A stretch of DNA of 14,480 bases from Puniceicoccales bacterium (GTDB lineage Bacteria; Verrucomicrobiota; Verrucomicrobiia; Opitutales; Oceanipulchritudinaceae), in contig JAUVDD010000015.1 in assembly GCA_030595525.1 (NCBI GenBank), positions 1-14,480 on the forward strand. Reading direction: 5' to 3'. Positions 8,923 through 14,480 of this stretch are shown one piece after another. The notes below the pieces were generated by a model. The model was not told the DNA's origin, made no database searches, and saw nothing but the letters and a program-made list of their open reading frames with translations. Numbering within the stretch: position 1 is the first letter of the stretch; each line of letters starts with the position of its first letter. The translations under genes were made by a program, and so were the position numbers.

Positions 8923-9129
8923 ATGCCGAACCCATTCCGCAAAGCACGTATTTTCCTTGGGGAAACCTCAACGGAATTGAAAAAGGCAGTTTGGCCTACC
9001 AAGTCCGAATTGCGCGACAGCACTATTGTTGTGTTTTTCGCCACCTTACTGCTGGGCGCATACGTTGCCCTTGCTGACTTCAGCGTCTACAACTGGATTC
9101 AGTTGTTGATGGATTGGGTCAGAAGCTAA
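8923..9129 (+). CDS. secE: Preprotein translocase subunit SecE
   Basis: A 68-residue small SecE of the single-helix type found in most bacteria other than enterics. It braces SecY in the inner-membrane translocon. The amphipathic cytoplasmic part contains the signature FLGETSTELKKAVWPTKSEL (residues 11-30). One membrane helix follows at about residues 33-53 (STIVVFFATLLLGAYVALADF). The ribosome binding site is weak (CGGAT shortly before ATG). It is followed 15 bp later by nusG and preceded by tRNA-Trp, as in most bacterial genomes. Confidence 0.95.
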   Translation: MPNPFRKARIFLGETSTELKKAVWPTKSELRDSTIVVFFATLLLGAYVALADFSVYNWIQLLMDWVRS

Positions 9130-9144
9130 CCGATTACATTGGTA

Positions 9145-9738
9145 ATGGAAGACCTAAGCACCAGTTCAAACCCCGTACGCCAGGGACAATGGCTCGTCGT
9201 CCAGACTCTTTCCAATAAGGAGCCGGCCGCGAAACGCTACATTGATCGCTATATCTCAGAGAACGAACTGGAGGATTATGTATTTGAAGTACTGATCCCA
9301 GAGCAGACAGTTTCCGAGGTAAAGCACGGCAAGAAGAGCCAGCGCAAGCGCAAGCTCTACCCGGGATACATCTTTATCCACTGTCGTCTATACGATGAGG
9401 ATGGCCAGATCGTTCAAAAAGTGTGGTACTTCATTAACGGAGCAGACGGTGTCATCGGATTTGCCGGTGGCAAATCTCCTGCACCCTTGAAGGACGCGGA
9501 AATAGATCGAATTCTTGACCAAGTTGCTGAAGCAGAAGGCAAGGAAGTGCCGAAAGTAAAGTACGAGATTGGAGAAGAGGTCAAAATTACCGATGGACCG
9601 TTCCTCAATCTCAGTGGCCGCATCGATGAAATTGATGCTGAGCGCGGTAAGTTAAAAATCTCCGTATCAATTTTTGGACGTTTCACACCAGTCGAGTTGG
9701 AATACTGGCAGGTCGAACGCCTCACAGAAGAAGATTAA
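9145..9738 (+). CDS. nusG: Transcription termination/antitermination factor NusG
   Basis: NusG binds RNA polymerase, suppresses pausing and links it to Rho or to the ribosome. The chosen ATG start at 9145 gives 197 residues; a TTG at 9139 in the same frame is possible but less likely. The N-terminal NGN domain spans from GQWLVVQTLSNKEPAAKRYI through KRKLYPGYIFIHC to GVIGFAGG. The C-terminal KOW domain has GEEVKITDGPFLNLSGRIDEID, followed by SIFGRFTPVELEYWQVERL. All are family signatures, with no large insertion. No Shine-Dalgarno sequence is seen before the start; translation could be coupled to secE, whose stop is 15 bp upstream. Confidence 0.96.
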   Translation: MEDLSTSSNPVRQGQWLVVQTLSNKEPAAKRYIDRYISENELEDYVFEVLIPEQTVSEVKHGKKSQRKRKLYPGYIFIHCRLYDEDGQIVQKVWYFINGADGVIGFAGGKSPAPLKDAEIDRILDQVAEAEGKEVPKVKYEIGEEVKITDGPFLNLSGRIDEIDAERGKLKISVSIFGRFTPVELEYWQVERLTEED

Positions 9739-9753
9739 TTTTTAGTAATAACC

Positions 9754-9792
9754 TCCAGCAGCACCGAGACGCCTCTTATCGCGTGAGCTGGA
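9754..9792 (+). promoter_or_regulatory. Structured rplK leader, candidate L1 autoregulatory site
   Basis: In the 72-nt gap before rplK, TCCAGC (9754-9759) pairs with GCTGGA (9787-9792). After an asymmetric internal loop, CACCGA (9762-9767) pairs with TCG-c-GTG (9779-9785, one bulged C). An 11-nt loop closes the structure. In E. coli, ribosomal protein L1 represses rplKA by binding a hairpin with an internal loop in this leader. The position is right here, but I did not match the L1 recognition bases, so the role is inferred. Confidence 0.4.
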
Positions 9793-9810
9793 AATTCAAA
9801 GATAAGTAAA

Positions 9811-10236
9811 ATGGCAAAGAAAGTCACAGGAACAATTAAACTACAACTCTCAGCAGGCGGCGCTAATCCAGCACCACCTGTTGGACCTGCGCTCGGTGCG
9901 GCCGGTGTTAACATCATGGCCTTTTGTAAGGATTTCAACGCCCGGACAAAAGAACAGGCGGGAACCATCCTTCCGACCGTTATCACCGTTTACGCAGACC
10001 GCTCATTCAGCTTCATTACCAAATCCCCGCCAGCAGCAGTTCTATTGAAAAAGGCAGCTGGGATCGCCAAGGGATCCGGTGTGCCGAACAAGGAAAAGGT
10101 TGGCAAGGTTACCAGCAGCCAGATCAAGGAGATTGTTGAGATCAAAAAGAAAGATCTCAATGCCGAGAATGAAGAAGCTGCGATGCGGATCATTGAAGGC
10201 TCCGCCCGTTCCATGGGAATTGAAGTAATCGATTAA
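9811..10236 (+). CDS. rplK: 50S ribosomal protein L11
   Basis: L11 forms the GTPase-associated centre of the large subunit with 23S rRNA and the L10-L12 stalk. At 141 residues it has the standard length. The N-terminal domain shows [20 protein letters not shown] followed by [23 protein letters not shown], including the proline-rich turn ([10 protein letters not shown]). The RNA-binding C-terminal domain shows [34 protein letters not shown] and the terminal [10 protein letters not shown]. The Shine-Dalgarno sequence is poor (AAGATAAG region). It is paired with rplA 43 bp downstream, as in nearly all bacteria. Confidence 0.97.
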   Translation: MAKKVTGTIKLQLSAGGANPAPPVGPALGAAGVNIMAFCKDFNARTKEQAGTILPTVITVYADRSFSFITKSPPAAVLLKKAAGIAKGSGVPNKEKVGKVTSSQIKEIVEIKKKDLNAENEEAAMRIIEGSARSMGIEVID

Positions 10237-10261
10237 TTTTAACCCAAACGTTAGAACCTCC

Positions 10262-10269
10262 AAGGAGGG
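10262..10269 (+). promoter_or_regulatory. Strong Shine-Dalgarno sequence of rplA
   Basis: AAGGAGGG lies 10 nt before the rplA ATG. It is the strongest ribosome binding site in the window and contrasts with tuf, nusG, rplK and rpoB, which show none. Confidence 0.8.
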
Positions 10270-10279
10270 AGTTTATATA

Positions 10280-10978
10280 ATGGCAAAAATAAGCAAAAAG
10301 AGAAAGACAGCCAGCGAGCTGTACGAACATGCCGATACTTACCAGTTAGGGGAAGCTATCGGTATCCTGGAAAAGTTCCCGAAAGCCCGTTTCGATGAAA
10401 CGGTTGAGCTCTCGGTACACCTCGGCGTGGATCCACGTCAGAGCACTCAGATGGTGCGTGGTATTATAAATCTACCCAAGGGAAGCGGTAAGAAGATCCG
10501 TGTGATTGCATTCACCGATAACGCTGATGCTGCCAAGGAAGCTGGTGCTGATGAGGCTGGCATGGATGATTTGATCGCCCGTATCCAGGATGGCTGGACA
10601 GACTTTGATGTTGCAGTTGCAACTCCGGTCGCAATGAAGGTAGTCCGTAAGGTGGCTCGTGTTTTGGGTCCCCGTGGACTGATGCCGAATCCGAAGTCCG
10701 GTACAGTAACTGAAGACATCGCTGACGCGATCAAGTCTGTTAAGAGTGGTGGTCGTGTTGAATTCAAAATGGATAAGACAGCCAATCTTGGCGTAATCGT
10801 CGGCAAGCGTTCCTTCAGTGCGGAAGACCTGCAGGAGAACATCGAAGCCGTTCTCGATGCGATTGCCAAGGCCCGTCCGGAATCCCTTAAGGGTCACCAC
10901 TATCTGAAGTCAGTCGCCATCTCGGGAACAATGACTCCCGGAGTCCGACTCGACAGTAGCCTGTTTGCCAACCTCTAA
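10280..10978 (+). CDS. rplA: 50S ribosomal protein L1
   Basis: L1 forms the mobile stalk at the E site and, in many bacteria, represses its own rplKA mRNA. The 232 residues agree with the usual length. Signatures are YQLGEAIGILEKFPKARFDETVELSVHLGVDPR near the N terminus, VRGIINLPKGSGKKIRV, the central LGPRGLMPNPKSGTVTEDI (the classical L1 motif), KSGGRVEFKMDKTANLGVIVGK, and the C-terminal GHHYLKSVAISGTMTPGVRLD. The start is fixed by the strong ribosome binding site. rplJ follows after 18 bp, so the two are probably co-transcribed. Confidence 0.97.
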   Translation: MAKISKKRKTASELYEHADTYQLGEAIGILEKFPKARFDETVELSVHLGVDPRQSTQMVRGIINLPKGSGKKIRVIAFTDNADAAKEAGADEAGMDDLIARIQDGWTDFDVAVATPVAMKVVRKVARVLGPRGLMPNPKSGTVTEDIADAIKSVKSGGRVEFKMDKTANLGVIVGKRSFSAEDLQENIEAVLDAIAKARPESLKGHHYLKSVAISGTMTPGVRLDSSLFANL

Positions 10979-10996
10979 TCTTTAAGGAATAATATC

Positions 10997-11509
10997 ATGC
11001 AATCTGAGAAAACATTTCTCGTAAAAGAAGTTGGTGCATATCTGGACAAGTCGGATTATGTATTTCTTGCTGACTTTGATCGCGTAACCGTAGCCGATAC
11101 AGAAGAGCTTCGCAAGATCCTGTCCAAACAGGGAGCAGAATTCCACGTTGTGAAGAACCGGATTCTGAAGCTGGCTGCCGGCGATCGTGAACTGGAACTG
11201 ACCGAAGACAACTTGAAGGGCCCGACCGCAATCGTAGTTGGTGGCGAAAATGCTCCTGGTGTTGCCAATGCTCTGGAAAAGTTCTTCAAGGCTAAGAAGA
11301 AACTCCTGATCAAGGGTGGTATTTTGGAAAAAACCAACCTTTCGGTCTCCGAGGTTTCCGCACTGGCCAAACTTCCTCCAGCAGAGGTGCTCAAGGCACA
11401 GTTGCTCGGACTTTTCAACCAGCCTGGAACTCAGATGGTTCGGATCATTCAAGCCGTTCCGGAAGGGCTGCTTAATGTTCTGCAGGCCAAGGCCGACCAG
11501 GGCGAGTAA
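10997..11509 (+). CDS. rplJ: 50S ribosomal protein L10
   Basis: L10 is the base of the L7/L12 stalk. It anchors L12 dimers through its C-terminal helix and binds 23S rRNA with its N-terminal domain. The 170 residues are normal. The N-terminal domain has KTFLVKEVGAYLDKSDYVFLADF and GAEFHVVKNRILKLA, followed by LKGPTAIVVGGENAPGVANAL. The C-terminal helix carries the L12-binding part (MVRIIQAVPEGLLNVLQAKADQ). AAGGAA 8 nt before the ATG is a good ribosome binding site. Only 18 bp separate it from rplA, which leaves no room for the long L10-binding leader known upstream of rplJ in E. coli. Confidence 0.96.
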   Translation: MQSEKTFLVKEVGAYLDKSDYVFLADFDRVTVADTEELRKILSKQGAEFHVVKNRILKLAAGDRELELTEDNLKGPTAIVVGGENAPGVANALEKFFKAKKKLLIKGGILEKTNLSVSEVSALAKLPPAEVLKAQLLGLFNQPGTQMVRIIQAVPEGLLNVLQAKADQGE

Positions 11510-11525
11510 CCTCATTTTTATATCG

Positions 11526-11531
11526 TATAAT
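11526..11531 (+). promoter_or_regulatory. Candidate -10 box upstream of rplL
   Basis: TATAAT, a perfect -10 hexamer, lies 17 bp after the rplJ stop. There is no good -35 hexamer at 16-18 bp spacing. It may give rplL extra transcription, which would fit the need for several L12 copies per ribosome. It could also be chance in an AT-rich gap. Confidence 0.25.
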
Positions 11532-11557
11532 TTTAAATTCAACCTGACCGAAGTGAC

Positions 11558-11576
11558 TAGGGAGAAAGTCTCCTTA
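11558..11576 (+). other. RNA hairpin in the rplJ-rplL gap
   Basis: TAGGGAGA pairs with TCTCCTTA over 8 bp (one G-T pair) around an AAG loop. No T-run follows, so it is not a classical terminator. A second near-palindrome lies downstream at 11598-11615 (GTAAGTAGCGCTAGTTAC, one mismatched symmetric position). The 125-nt gap is long for this operon and probably carries post-transcriptional control of rplL. Confidence 0.45.
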
Positions 11577-11634
11577 AACAGCCAAAGCACAAGGTGTGTA
11601 AGTAGCGCTAGTTACCTCAGACGGAGAAAATACC

Positions 11635-12018
11635 ATGGCAGATATCACTAAAGAAGCCGTCATTGAATGGCTCAGTAACCAGTCAGTTTTGGAAATCGCT
11701 GGTTTGGTCAAAGAACTCGAGGAAAAGTGGGGCGTTAGCGCTGCTGCTCCTGTCGCTGCTTTTGCGGCTGCTCCGGCTGCCGACGGCGGTGACGAAGTAG
11801 AGGAACAGACCGAATTCGATGTTATCCTGAAGAGCTTCGGCAGCAACAAAATTGCTGTTATTAAGGAAGTTCGCAGCATGACAGGTCTCGGCCTCAAGGA
11901 AGCCAAGGACCTCGTTGAGAGTGCACCGAAGGCTGTCAAGGAAGCCACTACCAAGGACGACGCCGAAGACCTCAAGAAGAAGTTGGAAGCCACTGGCGCC
12001 GAAGTCGAAATTAAGTAA
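11635..12018 (+). CDS. rplL: 50S ribosomal protein L7/L12
   Basis: L7/L12 is the stalk protein, present in several copies, that recruits and activates translational GTPases including EF-Tu. The length of 127 residues is typical. The N-terminal dimerisation domain includes [26 protein letters not shown]. The Ala-rich flexible hinge ([17 protein letters not shown]) lies at about residues 36-55. The C-terminal domain has [36 protein letters not shown], followed by [17 protein letters not shown], with the conserved factor-binding helix. GGAG shortly before the ATG acts as ribosome binding site. Confidence 0.97.
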   Translation: MADITKEAVIEWLSNQSVLEIAGLVKELEEKWGVSAAAPVAAFAAAPAADGGDEVEEQTEFDVILKSFGSNKIAVIKEVRSMTGLGLKEAKDLVESAPKAVKEATTKDDAEDLKKKLEATGAEVEIK

Positions 12019-12047
12019 AACTGAGAAATCAGAACTTACAGTTTATC

Positions 12048-12093
12048 CAGGCAAGCTGGCAGATCCCGCAAAGGGCACTGCCAGCCTTGCCTG
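12048..12093 (+). other. Long RNA stem-loop between rplL and rpoB (attenuator or processing site)
   Basis: CAGGCAAGCTGGCAG (12048-12062) pairs with CTGCCAG-c-CTTGCCTG (12078-12093) over 15 bp with one bulged C. After a 2x2 internal loop, CCC/GGG closes the loop GCAAA, giving about 18 bp in all. TTATTATCATT follows, only moderately T-rich, so termination would be partial at best. E. coli has both an attenuator and an RNase III site in the rplL-rpoB interval; this stem is at the equivalent position. Which role applies cannot be told from sequence. Confidence 0.7.
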
Positions 12094-12116
12094 TTATTAT
12101 CATTCCATAAATGAAC

Positions 12117-12152
12117 CCAGAGAACAGGCCAATCCTTTGACCTGCTCTCTGG
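12117..12152 (+). other. Second RNA stem-loop between rplL and rpoB
   Basis: CCAGAGA pairs with TCTCTGG, CAGG with CCTG and CAA with TTG, around a TCCT loop. There are single-base mismatches (A/C and C/A) between the three blocks, giving 14 pairs in a 36-nt hairpin. Only TTT follows. Together with the hairpin at 12048-12093 it forms a tandem structured leader for rpoB, ending 39 nt before the rpoB ATG. Confidence 0.6.
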
Positions 12153-12191
12153 TTTCCATAACCCGTTCACCGTAGTAAATCTGTAATCATC

Positions 12192-14480
12192 ATGTCCGAC
12201 CGAAAAAACTTTGGGAAACTGAAAGAGGTTATCGCACCGCCGAACCTGATTCAAATCCAGAGCGATTCCTTCAAGGAATTCCTGCAGGAAGAGCTTGCCC
12301 CAACGCAGCGCAACCATCTTGGCCTGGAAGCGGTTCTCAGGGAAGTATTCCCCATTGAGAGCTATGATGGCCGCTGTAGCCTCGAATATGTATCGTACAC
12401 CCTTTCCGGTCCAAAGATGACCGAAATGGAAGCGATCCGTGAAGGCGTTACCTATTCCATCTCACTCTACGTCAAACTTCGTTTGCGTGAAGAGGACTCC
12501 ATTAAGGATGAGGAGATCTATATGGGCGAAATGCCAATGATCACCGAACGTGGATCCTTTATCATCAATGGAGCAGAGCGTGTAGTAGTCAGCCAGCTTC
12601 ACCGTTCACCCGGTATTGCTTTCGAAACAACAGTCCACACCAGTGGCAAGACGTTGTTCAGCTTCCGGATCATTCCTGACCGTGGCACTTGGCTGGAAAC
12701 ACAGTTTGACCAGAATGACTTGCTTTATGTCTATCTGGATCGCCGCCGCCGCCGCCGCAAGTTCCTGATCACGACCCTGTTGCGTGCAATGGGCTATGGA
12801 AGTGACTACGAAATCCTTAACTTCTTCTATGACATCGAAGATTTGAAGGTATCGAAGGCATTGGAGATGGAAAGTGTCAGCCGCCTTGTTCTCGTAGAGG
12901 ATTTGGTGGATGCCGAAAAGGGTGCGGTTCTGGCCCGTTCCTTCGAGCCGTTGACGAAGACCATCGTTCGCAGTATCGAAGCGGCCGGCATCAACAAGGT
13001 TCGGGTAATTGATACCACGATAGACGACGGTGCGATGATCCGCTGCCTGAAGAAAGATCCTACCCGCAACGAGGAAGAGGCTCTTAAGGACATTTACAAA
13101 CGCCTCCGTCCCGGTGAACCACCGACAACAACCAATGCCAAGGCACTCTTGAAGCGCCTGTTCCAGGATCCAAAACGTTACGATCTGGGTCGTGTTGGTC
13201 GTTACAAGATCAACCAGAAGTTGTCTCTGAAAACTGATTTGGAATTCCGCACCGTAATGGTTGAAGACATTGTTGCAGCAACCAAGTACCTGATTCGCCT
13301 GAAGAAGGGCGATGGGGTTGTCGATGATATCGACCACTTGGGAAGCCGTCGTGTCCGGACCGTAGGAGAGCTTTTGATGAACCAGTGCCGGATCGGTTTG
13401 GCTCGTACGGAGCGTCTCGTTAAGGAACGCATGACTCTATATGATCAAAGCGTTGACTCTGTGACTCCCCAGAAGCTGATCAATCCGAAGGCTTTGAGTA
13501 CTGTCATTCGGGATTTTTATGCACGGAGTCAGCTGAGCCAGTTCATGGACCAGATCAATCCACTTGCTGAAGTTACGCACAAACGTCGTCTTTCGGCCTT
13601 GGGTCCGGGTGGTTTGAATCGTGACCGCGCCGGCTTCGAAGTACGTGACGTTCACCCGTCGCACTATGGCCGGATTTGCCCGATTGAAACACCGGAAGGT
13701 CCGAATATCGGCCTGATCAACAGTCTTTCCACTTACGCGCAGGTCAATGAGTTCGGATTTATTGAAACACCGTACCGTGTGGTTGATGGTGGCAAGGTGA
13801 AGAACGAAGTCATTTACCTGAACGCTGATCAGGAAGAGGGTAAGATCATTGCCCAGGCAAATTCCCGAATCGACAAGAAGGGTAAGCTAGAAGGCCGAGT
13901 CACTGCCCGTAAGGGAGACGACTTTATTGAGACCGAGCCGGAGAAGGTCCATTTTATGGACGTGTCACCGAAACAGGTTATCTCCGTAGCTGCCGGATTG
14001 ATTCCTTTCCTTGAGCATGATGACGCTAATCGCGCACTCATGGGATCCAATATGCAACGCCAGGGTGTGCCGCTTCTGCGGACCGAAGCACCGTTCGTGG
14101 GTACTGGTATCGAAGAGCGTGTCGCACGTGACTCCAAGACAGTCACAGTTGCTGAGGCAGCCGGAATCGTTGCCAATGTGGATGCCAAGCAGATCGTTGT
14201 CACCACTGATGGCGAAGTTTCGCCCAAGACACTCAGTAAGGGCAAATCTGATCCGAAGAACGGCATTTATATTTATCAGCTTCGCAAATTCCTCCGTTCC
14301 AATGCGGGCACCTGCTTCAATCAAAAGCCGGTTGTTCTCCGTGGACAGAAGGTCAAGGCTGGTGATCTCCTTGCTGATGGTGCTGCTACCCAGGATGGTG
14401 AGTTGGCGCTTGGTCGCAACGTTCTGGTCGCCTACATGCCTTGGAATGGTTATAATTTTGAGGATGCCATCCTTATTAGT
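12192..14480 (+). CDS. rpoB: DNA-directed RNA polymerase subunit beta, RpoB (3' end beyond window)
   Basis: RpoB forms one half of the RNA polymerase catalytic cleft and contains the rifampicin site. 763 codons are visible and the frame is open to the right edge, ending in GYNFEDAILIS, a family motif. Early signatures are LIQIQSDSFKEFLQEE, GEMPMITERGSFIINGAERVVVSQLHRSPG and YLDRRRRRRKFLITTLLRAMG. The rifampicin region reads SQLSQFMDQINPLAEVTHKRRLSALGPGGL. Asp453, His463 and Ser468 correspond to E. coli Asp516, His526 and Ser531 and are the wild-type residues; E. coli Asn518 is Ile here. RICPIETPEGPNIGLINSL follows. No Shine-Dalgarno sequence precedes the ATG (GTAATCATC). rpoC is expected next, outside the window. 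Confidence 0.97.
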   Translation, partial: MSDRKNFGKLKEVIAPPNLIQIQSDSFKEFLQEELAPTQRNHLGLEAVLREVFPIESYDGRCSLEYVSYTLSGPKMTEMEAIREGVTYSISLYVKLRLREEDSIKDEEIYMGEMPMITERGSFIINGAERVVVSQLHRSPGIAFETTVHTSGKTLFSFRIIPDRGTWLETQFDQNDLLYVYLDRRRRRRKFLITTLLRAMGYGSDYEILNFFYDIEDLKVSKALEMESVSRLVLVEDLVDAEKGAVLARSFEPLTKTIVRSIEAAGINKVRVIDTTIDDGAMIRCLKKDPTRNEEEALKDIYKRLRPGEPPTTTNAKALLKRLFQDPKRYDLGRVGRYKINQKLSLKTDLEFRTVMVEDIVAATKYLIRLKKGDGVVDDIDHLGSRRVRTVGELLMNQCRIGLARTERLVKERMTLYDQSVDSVTPQKLINPKALSTVIRDFYARSQLSQFMDQINPLAEVTHKRRLSALGPGGLNRDRAGFEVRDVHPSHYGRICPIETPEGPNIGLINSLSTYAQVNEFGFIETPYRVVDGGKVKNEVIYLNADQEEGKIIAQANSRIDKKGKLEGRVTARKGDDFIETEPEKVHFMDVSPKQVISVAAGLIPFLEHDDANRALMGSNMQRQGVPLLRTEAPFVGTGIEERVARDSKTVTVAEAAGIVANVDAKQIVVTTDGEVSPKTLSKGKSDPKNGIYIYQLRKFLRSNAGTCFNQKPVVLRGQKVKAGDLLADGAATQDGELALGRNVLVAYMPWNGYNFEDAILIS

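Noticed and set aside
10982..11590. Minus-strand open frame of 202 codons over rplJ
   Set aside because: rplJ on the plus strand has all L10 motifs and a ribosome binding site; the antisense frame has none.
12094..12116. Intrinsic terminator after the first rplL-rpoB stem
   Set aside because: The sequence after the stem (TTATTATCATT) is interrupted by A and C and is not a true T-run; complete termination here would also cut off rpoB, so only partial attenuation or processing is proposed.
12606..13337. Minus-strand open frame of 243 codons
   Set aside because: Antisense to the secure rpoB coding region, with no supporting start signal or motif.

Overview
The window is ordinary chromosomal DNA of a diderm bacterium. 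All the genes look intact, apart from the two cut by the window edges. The best guess for the host is Verrucomicrobiota, class Opitutae or a relative. This rests on the look of the RpoB and EF-Tu proteins, the separate PntAa/PntAb/PntB subunits and an ExbB/ExbD cassette placed beside the tuf-rpoB cluster. It is an inference from memory of these families, not a database result.

Left part, minus strand (1-2591): a three-gene proton-translocating NAD(P) transhydrogenase operon, pntAa-pntAb-pntB. pntB runs off the left edge. An 84-bp divergent intergenic region (2592-2675) holds a perfect 8-bp inverted repeat overlapping a consensus-like -10 box.

Middle part, plus strand (2676-7241): a compact four-gene unit encoding an exported 888-residue TPR-repeat protein, an ExbB/TolQ/MotA-type proton-channel protein, an ExbD/TolR-type protein, and a small single-pass membrane protein with TonB/TolA-like traits. 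Together they look like an energy-transducing envelope complex powered by proton motive force. Its cargo or task cannot be read from the sequence, and this is the least characterised part of the window.

Right part, plus strand (7290-14480): the core transcription-translation cluster trnT(GGU)-tuf-trnW(CCA)-secE-nusG-rplK-rplA-rplJ-rplL-rpoB, with rpoB running off the right edge (763 codons visible). The gene order is the classic bacterial one. The noncoding gaps carry strong predicted RNA hairpins: after tuf, before rplK, between rplJ and rplL, and two in tandem between rplL and rpoB. These are the likely control or processing points.

The most unusual protein feature is the EF-Tu switch I segment. 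The near-universal Arg-Gly-Ile-Thr-Ile motif is replaced by Lys-Thr-Val-Thr-Ile, and the region is two residues longer than in E. coli. No CRISPR array, insertion sequence, prophage, integrase or defence gene was seen.
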